Source: Pseudomonas sp. ISL-84 (lineage in GTDB: Bacteria; Bacillota; Bacilli; Bacillales; Cytobacillaceae). From it: 37,155 nucleotides of DNA. Positions 16,454 through 23,543 of the stretch are shown in pieces. Position 1 is the stretch's first letter; the number at the start of each line of letters is the position of its first letter. The stretch is taken from assembly GCA_018613035.1 (NCBI GenBank), contig JAGGRA010000042.1, positions 1 through 37,155 on the forward strand, in the 5' to 3' direction. A program made the translations under genes and the position numbers. A model generated the notes under the pieces. The model was not told the origin of the DNA and searched no databases. It was given only the letters and a program-made list of their open reading frames with translations.

Positions 16454-17143
16454 TTATTTCTTTACTGTCAATCTCTCAATACGTTTTTCCTGTTTGCCCT
16501 CTATAAGTGATTGAACGTAAATGCTTGGCGTATGAATGTAATTAGGATCGAGATCACCGGTTTCACAAAGTGTCTCCACTTCTGCAATGGTCACTTTTCC
16601 AGCGGCTGCAATCATTGGGTTAAAGTTCCGGGCAGTTTTGTGATAGACGAGATTTCCCATCTTATCGCCTTTCCATGCTCTAACCAGGCTAAAATCTGCC
16701 TTAAGTGCTTCCTCCAGAAGATATTCTTTTCCGTCAAATACCTTTGTTTCTTTTCCTTCCGCAATTGGTGTTCCCACTCCTGCTGGCGTATAGAAAGCTG
16801 GAATGCCGGCACCGCCTGCACGGATTTTCTCTGCAAGCGTTCCCTGAGGCAGAAGTTCCACTTCGATTTCACCTGACAGAACCTGTCTTTCAAATTCTTT
16901 ATTTTCGCCGACATAGGAGCCGACCATTTTCTTAATTTGTTTATTTTTTAAAAGCAATCCAAGCCCCCAATCGTCAACTCCGCAGTTATTTGAAATGACT
17001 GTAAGGTCTTTTACCCCTTTATCTACTAAAGCCAGAATAAGGTTCTCTGGAATTCCGCATAGGCCGAAGCCGCCAACCATAAGGACAGCTCCATCATGAA
17101 TATCCTGAACCGCTTCCCCAAAGGAAGTACAAATTTTCTTCAC
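16454..17143 (-). CDS. scoA: Succinyl-CoA:3-ketoacid-CoA transferase subunit A
   Basis: Subunit A of the acetoacetate-activating CoA transferase. [14 protein letters not shown] (about 23-36) is the CoA-transferase A signature; [15 protein letters not shown] and [16 protein letters not shown] are nearly the same as in B. subtilis ScoA. The reading frame is open for another 73 codons upstream, but that part is translated repeat DNA. The start is the GTG at 17143 with AAAGGAG eight bases upstream, giving 229 residues. A MITE-like copy separates it from the thiolase, so the operon mRNA probably includes the repeat. Confidence 0.95.
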   Translation of the reverse strand: MKKICTSFGEAVQDIHDGAVLMVGGFGLCGIPENLILALVDKGVKDLTVISNNCGVDDWGLGLLLKNKQIKKMVGSYVGENKEFERQVLSGEIEVELLPQGTLAEKIRAGGAGIPAFYTPAGVGTPIAEGKETKVFDGKEYLLEEALKADFSLVRAWKGDKMGNLVYHKTARNFNPMIAAAGKVTIAEVETLCETGDLDPNYIHTPSIYVQSLIEGKQEKRIERLTVKK

Positions 17144-17176
17144 TTTAATCGCTCCTTTCATTGAATAACGTATTTT

Positions 17177-17395
17177 TTTCCGCTTCAGACGCTCAAGCAA
17201 TCCGAGAGTGGCCCGACGCTCCTCCGAGCATTCACACCTGCGGGGGTCTCCCTTTGACACATTCCTCCCGCTGGACGTTGATTCAGCATCCTTGAATAAG
17301 CACCTTACGAAGGAAATGCGAATGCATTTTCGCGGGATTAGCGCCTCCGCTCCAATCCACACATTGCTAAATCAACAATGATCTTTAACAAAGCT
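17177..17395 (+). mobile_element. MITE-like repeat, copy 5, between thiolase and scoA
   Basis: The right end TTTAACAAAGCT (17384-17395) is typical, preceded by CCTCCGCTCCAATCCAC and the module GAAATGCGAATGCATTTTCG shared with copy 6. The left end is worn and no clear target duplication was found. It inserts 15 bases after the thiolase stop and 33 bases before the scoA start. Confidence 0.7.
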
Positions 17396-17410
17396 ATTTG
17401 CGAAAAGCGA

Positions 17411-18598
17411 CTATGCAAGCTCCACTACTGTGGCAACACCCTGCCCCCCGCCAATACAAAGAGTTGCAAGTCCTTTCCTCGCCTGCCTTTTTTGCATTTC
17501 ATGTATTAGGGTTACAAGGATTCTTGCTCCACTCGCCCCAATTGGATGGCCTAACGCAATTGCTCCTCCATTTACATTTAAAATTTCTTTGTTAAAACGA
17601 AGCTCCCTGTCTACAGCAAGGGACTGGGCTGCGAATGCTTCATTGGCTTCAATAAGCTCCAGTTCCTCCATGGAAACAGCCGCTTTTTCAAGTGCTTTTT
17701 TCACAGCAGCAACAGGGCCGATGCCCATGATGCTTGGATCTACGCCAGCACTGGCATTTCCTTTAATTGTAACTAAAGGCTTGAGCCCTAGCTCATCTGC
17801 TTTCCTTTTGCTCATGACAAGCAATACAGCTGCACCATCATTGATGCCTGATGCATTGCCGGCTGTGACGCTTCCGTCTTTTTTAAATGCCGGGCGAAGG
17901 CCACCAAGCTTTTCAGCAGTCGTCCCTTTTTTCGGATACTCATCGGTATCAAACACAATTGGATTTCCTTTTCGCTGCGGAATCTCCACTGGTATGATTT
18001 CGTCTTTAAATTTACCCGCTTCGATTGCGGTTACCGCTTTTTCCTGGCTCCCAGCGGCAAACGCGTCCTGTTCTTCCCGGCTTAAGTCATATTTCGAGCA
18101 AAGGTTTTCGGCCGTTACTCCCATATGGTAATCGTTAAAGGCACACCAGAGCCCGTCTGAAATCATGGAATCAACTAATTTTTGATCCCCCATTTTAAAG
18201 CCATTTCTTGCATTTTTCAGTATGTAAGGAGCCTGGCTCATATTCTCCATTCCACCAGCTACAACAACTTCAGCATCTCCTGCGATAATTGCCTGTGCAG
18301 CCAAATGGACAGCTTTCAGACCTGAACCGCAAACTTTATTGATTGTCATTGCGGAAACGCTTTCAGGAAGGCCCGCTTTAAGAGCAGCCTGCCTTGCAGG
18401 ATTCTGGCCAAGACCTGCCTGCAGCACGTTTCCCAGAATTACTTCATCTATCTGCTCCGCTTTTACACCTGCTTTTTCCAGAGCTCCTTTAATGGCTATT
18501 GCTCCTAGCTCGGGAGCCGATACATCTTTTAGGCTTCCATTAAAGCTTCCGATTGCTGTCCGGACAGCGCTGACTATTACTACTTCTGTTTGTGCCAT
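17411..18598 (-). CDS. Acetyl-CoA C-acetyltransferase (thiolase II)
   Basis: Splits acetoacetyl-CoA with CoA into two acetyl-CoA, or runs in reverse. The 395 residues have the acyl-enzyme Cys90 in [11 protein letters not shown], His351 in GHPIGASGA and the proton-abstracting Cys381 in CIGGGQG. The start is taken at ATG 18598 with AAAGGA eight bases upstream; an ATG three codons earlier falls on the ribosome site. It heads the thiolase-scoA-scoB set and is divergent from mvaB. Symbols in use are thlA, atoB or mmgA; I do not choose one. Confidence 0.95.
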   Translation of the reverse strand: MAQTEVVIVSAVRTAIGSFNGSLKDVSAPELGAIAIKGALEKAGVKAEQIDEVILGNVLQAGLGQNPARQAALKAGLPESVSAMTINKVCGSGLKAVHLAAQAIIAGDAEVVVAGGMENMSQAPYILKNARNGFKMGDQKLVDSMISDGLWCAFNDYHMGVTAENLCSKYDLSREEQDAFAAGSQEKAVTAIEAGKFKDEIIPVEIPQRKGNPIVFDTDEYPKKGTTAEKLGGLRPAFKKDGSVTAGNASGINDGAAVLLVMSKRKADELGLKPLVTIKGNASAGVDPSIMGIGPVAAVKKALEKAAVSMEELELIEANEAFAAQSLAVDRELRFNKEILNVNGGAIALGHPIGASGARILVTLIHEMQKRQARKGLATLCIGGGQGVATVVELA

Positions 18599-18750
18599 CT
18601 CTCTCATCCTTTCAAAAACATCTCTCTGCTAATATTCGTGCAAAGTATCAAAATTCCTTTTATTTTGTCAAAATTTCTATTATTCTTGCATTCGAAAAAG
18701 CTTTCCTACTACAATTATATTAAGTGTAATATGTATAATCTTCACATCCG

Positions 18751-18764
18751 GGAAAGCGCTTACG
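18751..18764. promoter_or_regulatory. Candidate cre site between thiolase and mvaB
   Basis: GGAAAGCGCTTACG has the palindromic AAAGCGCTTA core of CcpA sites, with two outer mismatches. It lies between a possible TATAAT (18734-18739) and the mvaB ribosome site. It suggests glucose repression of the ketone-body genes. Confidence 0.45.
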
Positions 18765-18800
18765 ATACACCTTTTAAAATATGTGACGGGAGAGGAAAAC

Positions 18801-19709
18801 ATGACGCTTGGATTGCCTGAAAAAGTAACAATAATCGAGGTTGGCCCGCGCGATGGGCTGCAAAATGAAAAATCCTTTGTACCGACAGAAGTCAAGAAAG
18901 AATTCATCAAAAGCCTGAGAAATGCCGGTTTAACTGAAATGGAGCTAACTTCTTTTGTTTCTCCGAAGTGGGTCCCGCAAATGGGCGATGCGGCTGAAAT
19001 TGTTGCAGATTGCCTGGATGGTGCTACAAGGGACATCGTGCTGGCGCCTAACCGCAAAGGCATTGACAGAGTATATATGACGGATTGCAAAGCAGTCGCT
19101 GTATTTGTTGGAGTGAGCAATACCTTCAATAAGAAAAACATCAATAAAACCACTCAGGAAAGTATGGCAGAACTAAATCCCATTATCGGGGAGCTGAAAG
19201 AAAGAGGCTATTTTGTGCGTGCGTGCATCTCAACAGCTTTTTATTGCCCTTACGAAGGAGATGTTAAACCTCAGGATGCAGTCGAGCTGTGCCGTCAATT
19301 TGTTGAGGCCGGCGCTGACGAACTAAGTGTGGCAGATACGATTGGAATGGCTGCGCCTCATGAATCTTTCGAGCTTTTTTCCCGTTTAAAAACAGAGTTT
19401 CCAAACACACTTTTGACAGCACATTTCCATGACACAAGAAAAATGGCGCTAACCAATATTTTTGCTGCGTTACAAGCCGGCGTTGACCGATTTGATACAT
19501 CAGCAGGCGGACTTGGCGGATGCCCGTTCGCTCCGGGTGCTGCCGGCAACGCGGCCACAGAGGATGTTGTTTATATGCTTGAGCGGATGGGAATTGAGAC
19601 GAACGTTGATCTCGAAAAATTAGTGCAGGCTGTAAAGATCGTTCAGCCACATCTTTCCAGGCCGATTGAAAGCACCTATTTCAATTTGAATACCGAAACT
19701 GTTAAATAG
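18801..19709 (+). CDS. mvaB: Hydroxymethylglutaryl-CoA lyase
   Basis: Cleaves HMG-CoA to acetyl-CoA and acetoacetate, the last step of leucine degradation. The HMGL-like TIM barrel carries Arg17 and Asp18 in EVGPRDGLQNE, the metal histidines of TAHFHDT (His208, His210) and the catalytic Cys241 in GGLGGCPFAPGAAGN. The start is the ATG at 18801 with GAGAGG upstream, giving 302 residues; an open GTG at 18783 lacks a ribosome site. B. subtilis names are yngG/mvaB. Its product acetoacetate is the substrate of the ScoAB pair on the other strand. Confidence 0.95.
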   Translation: MTLGLPEKVTIIEVGPRDGLQNEKSFVPTEVKKEFIKSLRNAGLTEMELTSFVSPKWVPQMGDAAEIVADCLDGATRDIVLAPNRKGIDRVYMTDCKAVAVFVGVSNTFNKKNINKTTQESMAELNPIIGELKERGYFVRACISTAFYCPYEGDVKPQDAVELCRQFVEAGADELSVADTIGMAAPHESFELFSRLKTEFPNTLLTAHFHDTRKMALTNIFAALQAGVDRFDTSAGGLGGCPFAPGAAGNAATEDVVYMLERMGIETNVDLEKLVQAVKIVQPHLSRPIESTYFNLNTETVK

Positions 19710-19782
19710 CCAAAACAGCATTGGTCTGCCTGACGTAAACACACTAGCAGCAGCCATATACAAATTCCAAATCTGTCATTCA

Positions 19783-19813
19783 TGTATAAGCCGCCCCTTC
19801 TTAAAGCATCTTA
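19783..19813 (+). promoter_or_regulatory. Candidate sigma-G promoter
   Basis: TGTATA (19783-19788), 18-base spacer, CATCTTA (19807-19813): close to the forespore sigma-G pattern TGNATA N17-18 CATNNTA. It lies about 100 bases upstream of the 43-residue gene at 19913. Confidence 0.4.
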
Positions 19814-19912
19814 TTAGGTGAAGACACCGAGCACAGCTCCGTACTTGTGACTAGAAGATTCATCCATAAACAAGGCACTGGAGCAAAGCTACTTTTGAAG
19901 GGGGAAAGATAG

Positions 19913-20044
19913 ATGAGCCAGAAACGCGATAAAGGATATAGCCAGAAGGGGAAGCCTAATTCGGATACAGTGAGCCAGACGATTGCTGCTGAGGAATTGG
20001 AAAAGGCAATTCACCCTACAAAAAGGCAGAACTCCCAGCAATAG
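19913..20044 (+). CDS. Small hydrophilic protein, possibly forespore-expressed
   Basis: A 43-residue reading frame starting MSQKRDKGYSQKGKPNSDTV and ending TKRQNSQQ. GAAGGGGGAAAG lies upstream of the ATG, and a clean terminator follows the stop codon directly, so it looks like a real gene unit. The protein is Lys/Gln/Ser rich with no membrane segment or cysteine; AAEELEKAIHP could form a short helix. With the sigma-G-like promoter it resembles the small spore-protein class in size and composition, but I do not recognise the family. Confidence 0.65.
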   Translation: MSQKRDKGYSQKGKPNSDTVSQTIAAEELEKAIHPTKRQNSQQ

Positions 20045-20071
20045 CCGCCCTAAAGGCGGCTTTTTTCTTGC
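20044..20071 (+). terminator. Terminator after the 43-residue gene
   Basis: GCCGCC CTAAA GGCGGC followed by TTTTTTC, beginning right after the TAG stop. Confidence 0.9.
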
Positions 20072-20196
20072 TGCAAGCTGAACTGAATTTTTCATAGCCA
20101 TCTGGCATGTCTCCGTCCAATTTATAGTTTGTCCCGGTTCACTTCTGTGTTTTAATTTTTGCCAGAATGGTAAAATAAAGAAAAACAGGTGGAGGG

Positions 20197-21132
20197 ATGG
20201 GTTTGAGAAAGGTTTTTCGCTATTTATTTTCATTCATTCTCTTTCTTTCATCACTTGGCGTCTATTTTACAAATAGGCTAATGTATATGAAAAAGAAGGA
20301 AGATGAGTTTATTTTGGAAAGGGAGAAGGGAGCGGGCAGGCTTGATCTAATGAAGTATGAAAGCCTGCCCAAAAGAGAAGTGCTGGTCCCCTCTCCTTTT
20401 GGATATAAATTAAAGGCTGTGGCTGTTGAACCTCATGAGAATAACCGTTATATCATTATCTCCCATGGGGTAACCGAGAATAAAGTGAACTCAATTAAAT
20501 ATATGAACCTCTTCCTGGAACGGGGATTTAACGCTGTTATTTATGATCATCGGCGCCATGGGGAATCTGGCGGAAAAACGACAAGCTACGGGCATTATGA
20601 AAAGTTTGATTTAAAAGCAATCGTTGATTGGCTTAAAGCGGAAAAAGGGCCCGGCATACAGGTTGGGATTCACGGCGAAAGCATGGGAGCTGCCACAATG
20701 ATTCTCTATGCCGGAATGCTCGAAGATGGTGCTGACTTTTATATTGCTGACTGCCCGTTTTCCGACTTAAAAGAGCAGCTTGCTTATCGGCTTAAAGCGG
20801 AAATGAAGCTGCCTCCGAAGCTCTTTTTGCCTGTTGCGGATTTATTCCTGCGCATGCGCGAGAAATATTCTATAGCAGACGTTTCGCCTATTTCTGTGAT
20901 TGAAAACATAAAGAAGCCTATCCTGTTTATTCACAGTGAGAAGGATGATTTCATTTTGCCAACCATGTCTGAAGCATTGTACGAGAAGAAGAAAGGGCCC
21001 AAAAAGCTATACCTTGCTGTCAACGGAATCCATGCCCAATCGTTCAATGAAAACAAAGAAGACTATGAGAAGGTAATTGATGAGTTTTTGGAAGAGTACG
21101 TTTATTTTAAAAAAGGAATTCTTTCGGAATAG
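20197..21132 (+). CDS. yqkD: Alpha/beta hydrolase YqkD
   Basis: Membrane-anchored serine hydrolase of unknown substrate. One N-terminal membrane segment (about 7-25, FRYLFSFILFLSSLGVYF) precedes an alpha/beta hydrolase domain. The nucleophile is Ser162 in HGESMGAAT. The acid is in HSEKDDFI and the base in NGIHAQS. ISHGVTENK and YDHRRHGES are conserved loops of the YqkD/YkkD-type group. The ATG at 20197 is very close to GGAGGG; the TTG at 20203 has better spacing (seven bases), so the start is uncertain by two codons. 311 residues from the ATG. Confidence 0.88.
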   Translation: MGLRKVFRYLFSFILFLSSLGVYFTNRLMYMKKKEDEFILEREKGAGRLDLMKYESLPKREVLVPSPFGYKLKAVAVEPHENNRYIIISHGVTENKVNSIKYMNLFLERGFNAVIYDHRRHGESGGKTTSYGHYEKFDLKAIVDWLKAEKGPGIQVGIHGESMGAATMILYAGMLEDGADFYIADCPFSDLKEQLAYRLKAEMKLPPKLFLPVADLFLRMREKYSIADVSPISVIENIKKPILFIHSEKDDFILPTMSEALYEKKKGPKKLYLAVNGIHAQSFNENKEDYEKVIDEFLEEYVYFKKGILSE

Positions 21133-21133
21133 C

Positions 21134-21167
21134 AAAAAGCTGGCTCACATTTTGGGCCAGCTTTTTT
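21134..21167. terminator. Terminator after yqkD
   Basis: AAAAAGCTGGC / GCCAGCTTTTTT, with T runs on either strand. It may also end transcription from the lipoprotein gene. Confidence 0.85.
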
Positions 21168-21270
21168 ATTGCTTGGAGATTACCTTTTCTTTTTGAGCAG
21201 GCTTTTGGCTTTGTTCTCGCTTTACTACTCTCACCATAGCTTAAGAACGGTGCTTCAAACCTGGACAATC

Positions 21271-21813
21271 CTAATTTTGCTTCTGTTTCAGAATTTCCTT
21301 GCCGTCTGCTGATAATCCTCTTGCTGTGTGGAAGTTTCCTATTTTAAAATAATAGCGTCCGCTCTTTTTTTCGATGACTGCTGCTTCTTCAAATTTCTCT
21401 TCCTTGCCGGCTACTTCTACTTTTTTTATATCCTGATTATGAATCTTCCCAAAAATGACCGGGATCCTGTTTTCCAATTTTCCTTCTCTATCATAATCAT
21501 AGAACTCGTCTGTATAAACAGTCATGTGTTGATTTTCATAATGCTCCCAGTGGTTGTGCCCTTCATTATTCCAGCCGTCTTTATCACTGCCCTTCAAATA
21601 CGCAGCCGCCATAGCATCGAATTCACCCTGCCCATTTTTCTGATGTGTCGTATATAGAAGAATGATTCCGTCTTTTACTTTTTCTTTATGTAGAATTTCT
21701 TTCACATTAAAAGGGATATCCTCATCAATTGCCTGGCCCATTGTCTGTGTACTGCACGCTGACAATAGCAGAATGGACGCCGCCAGCAATAGCAGTATGT
21801 TTTTCTTTTTCAT
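21271..21813 (-). CDS. Putative lipoprotein, unknown function
   Basis: A 180-residue exported lipoprotein. The signal peptide MKKKNILLLLAASILLLSAC ends in the lipobox LSAC with the cysteine at position 20. The mature part is hydrophilic and includes GWNNEGHNHWEHYENQHM and YYFKIGNFHTARGLSADGKE. No known domain is recognised. The frame is open to 21858, but the ATG at 21813 has GAGGAG upstream and directly precedes the signal peptide. Monocistronic. Confidence 0.85.
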   Translation of the reverse strand: MKKKNILLLLAASILLLSACSTQTMGQAIDEDIPFNVKEILHKEKVKDGIILLYTTHQKNGQGEFDAMAAAYLKGSDKDGWNNEGHNHWEHYENQHMTVYTDEFYDYDREGKLENRIPVIFGKIHNQDIKKVEVAGKEEKFEEAAVIEKKSGRYYFKIGNFHTARGLSADGKEILKQKQN

Positions 21814-22009
21814 AAATTTCTCCTCCAATTCTGCGGTGTCTTTACCATTTAATGACAAACCCTAGTAAAACATTCGCTTTTTTGTGCTTTTAATGATTCT
21901 GTAGCCTTTTCCTACTATATTAAACCCTTATTTTTCAAAAATATGGAAGGGTCTTTATGCCTATGTAAAAAGTTCGTGAACTATCCGATTTTTTCCTGAT
22001 AGAACGGCA

Positions 22010-22045
22010 AAAAATAAGGCAGCCATCCGCGGCCGCCTTGTATAT
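22010..22045 (-). terminator. Terminator after yqkB
   Basis: Minus strand AAGGCGGCC / GGCTGCCTT followed by ATTTTTTG. The stretch 21814-22009 upstream of the lipoprotein gene otherwise shows nothing firm. Confidence 0.8.
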
Positions 22046-22048
22046 AGC

Positions 22049-22375
22049 TTATTTTGTTTTATCAAAAAAACTCATTCTTGGATTTAAATACTGGTTCGGG
22101 CTTTTTAGCTGGAAACAGTTTGCTTTCTCTGAAAAATCTATTTTTAAATCCTCGTCCAAAAATACTTCCTTGGATTTTCCCACAAATATGCTTCCGGCAT
22201 TCGTTTTGATTTCCCTGTCATCATCATCCAGTTCTTGCACTAGCCAGAGAGCTGTCACGCCGCTCACAACACATCCGCAGCCATCTATATCATATTTCAG
22301 CTTTACATAGCCGCCTTTTCCGGCGACCCGTTCGGATAATTTTTCAGCCGCCGTTTCAGTTACTGTAATTTCCAT
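22049..22375 (-). CDS. yqkB: HesB/IscA-like iron-sulfur biogenesis domain protein YqkB
   Basis: A 108-residue protein of the HesB-like domain family. It starts MEITVTETAAEKL, a typical A-type carrier start, and has DIDGCGCVVSGV with Cys33 and Cys35. The canonical C-terminal CGCG motif of IscA is not present; one further Cys lies in EKANCFQLKS. Metal binding is therefore possible but may differ from classic IscA. GGGAGG lies upstream. It is divergent from a CDGSH-type iron-sulfur gene. Confidence 0.88.
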   Translation of the reverse strand: MEITVTETAAEKLSERVAGKGGYVKLKYDIDGCGCVVSGVTALWLVQELDDDDREIKTNAGSIFVGKSKEVFLDEDLKIDFSEKANCFQLKSPNQYLNPRMSFFDKTK

Positions 22376-22519
22376 GTTTTAAAACTACCTCCCATTTGCA
22401 TATGCTGTATTTTAACACAGATAGATTTAACATGCTTCTGAAAGGGACAGTTGCTTTTTTCGCTTATTCCTATTACCATCAAAGTGAATATGTGTCAATT
22501 TTGTGAAAGGGTGGTTGGT

Positions 22520-22738
22520 ATGTCAAAGGTGCAGATTAAAGTAATGGATAATGGCCCGCTGCGCGTAACAGGCGATGTGGAATTAATTGATGTGGATGGC
22601 AACAAATTTGAAACAAAGCAGGTATTCTCTCTTTGCCGATGCGGAAAATCATCAAAGCTTCCATTTTGTGACGGAACCCATAAGGGAAATTTTGAATCTT
22701 GTGTCCGTGCCGAGAAGGTTTTGGACGATAAGGAGTAA
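22520..22738 (+). CDS. CDGSH iron-sulfur domain protein
   Basis: A 72-residue protein binding a [2Fe-2S] cluster by three Cys and one His. The signature is complete: Cys39, Cys41, Cys50 and His54 in CRCGKSSKLPFCDGTH. In these proteins the one-histidine ligation makes the cluster redox-active and transferable. The frame opens at 22451, but the ATG at 22520 follows AAAGGGTGG and starts the conserved part. The GPLRVTGDVELID segment is typical of bacterial stand-alone CDGSH proteins. Cellular role unknown. Confidence 0.88.
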   Translation: MSKVQIKVMDNGPLRVTGDVELIDVDGNKFETKQVFSLCRCGKSSKLPFCDGTHKGNFESCVRAEKVLDDKE

Positions 22739-22747
22739 TCGCCGAAA

Positions 22748-22776
22748 AACGGGGATAGTTATCCCCGTTTTTTTTC
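22748..22776. terminator. Shared terminator of the CDGSH gene and the 52-residue gene
   Basis: ACGGGGAT / ATCCCCGT with eight T on the plus strand and TTTTTC on the minus. The stop codon of the minus-strand gene (22759-22761) falls in the loop. Confidence 0.85.
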
Positions 22777-22917
22777 GTTTTTAACTTTCGCTGGCGATAC
22801 CCGCTCTTCCTGCACAATGCCCTGCAGCAATTCCCGGTCCATTCCCGTGCTGTCATCTCCAGCGCCCGGTGCGATATTGGCCATTGGCAGCTGCTCCAGT
22901 TCTTTTCCTCTTGGCAT
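22759..22917 (-). CDS. Small protein of unknown function
   Basis: A 52-residue frame starting MPRGKELEQLPMANIAPGAG and containing MDRELLQGIVQEERVSPAKV. AAGGAGG lies at good distance before the ATG, which supports real translation. The protein is hydrophilic, without Cys or membrane segment. About 55 bases upstream the minus strand reads GGATACAATTA, near to sigma-E or sigma-K -10 sequences, so sporulation expression is possible. The last codons and the stop are part of the terminator stem. Not recognised. Confidence 0.65.
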   Translation of the reverse strand: MPRGKELEQLPMANIAPGAGDDSTGMDRELLQGIVQEERVSPAKVKNEKKRG

Positions 22918-23022
22918 GTGAAACACCTCCTTGCTGTTAAGGTGCTTCTGCCGCCTAAAAACTACCCCTTTTAATTGTATCCATCATTTTCCATTTATTT
23001 ATGGCCAGACCTCCCCCTTTAT

Positions 23023-23358
23023 TTACTCATCCGTAAGCCGGGCATCGGCTATTGTGTTAATGGAAATGTGATGAATTTCCCCAAAGCGGTCCACTATATG
23101 CAGCTTTTGGCCATGTTCATCCCAGTAATGAATGCTCCCGATTACAAGCTCATAATTTCTGCCGCGGTAATAAGTAATTGTAACCGATTTTTGAAACTCC
23201 ATTGCTTCTGAAAGAATCTCGTTCATAGATTCAAGCTTTTGCTCATCCAATTCCCGTTTTTTCTCGTACGTATCTTCCTTTGCCCAATCTCTTAGTAGCT
23301 TTACATGTTCCGGCAGCATCATGGAAGTCCATTTTATTCTGCCACGATCGCGAATCAT
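23023..23358 (-). CDS. yqjX: YolD-like protein YqjX
   Basis: A 111-residue YolD family protein. It opens IRDRGRIKWTSMMLPEHV, the family signature, and ends with a small beta-rich region (VTITYYRGRNYELVIGSIHYWDE). YolD-like genes usually lie directly downstream of Y-family polymerase genes of the UvrX type and are SOS-induced with them. Here it follows yqjW but a MITE copy fills the gap. GGGGGG lies before the ATG. Function unknown. Confidence 0.9.
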   Translation of the reverse strand: MIRDRGRIKWTSMMLPEHVKLLRDWAKEDTYEKKRELDEQKLESMNEILSEAMEFQKSVTITYYRGRNYELVIGSIHYWDEHGQKLHIVDRFGEIHHISINTIADARLTDE

Positions 23359-23384
23359 AAGCCGCCCCCCTTTGTTTACATTTT

Positions 23385-23543
23385 AGCTTTGTTAAACATG
23401 CCTGCTGATTTCCGCTCCAAATGCCTGCTAGCCAAACCTTATTGATACAAACAACACACGAAGGAAATGCGAATGCATTTTCGCGGGATTAGCACATTAA
23501 ACTCCAATCAACCAACATTATTTAAAAATGCTTTAACATAGCC
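23385..23543 (+). mobile_element. MITE-like repeat, copy 6, with perfect target duplication
   Basis: Ends AGCTTTGTTAAA and TTTAACATAGCC (10 of 12 paired). TACATTTT is present directly on both sides (23377-23384 and 23544-23551), a perfect 8-bp target duplication. The element's last base provides the third base of the yqjW stop codon. 159 bp. The interior holds CTGATTTCCGCTCC and the GAATGCATTTTCG module. Confidence 0.88.

Noticed and set aside
17144..17362. N-terminal extension of ScoA and ATG at 17362
   Set aside because: The 73 extra codons translate repeat DNA, lack a ribosome site, and have no counterpart in the CoA-transferase family.
21173..21244. Possible 23-residue Lys/Gln-rich minus-strand peptide ending at the yqkD terminator
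   Set aside because: No ribosome site before the ATG and nothing else in support.
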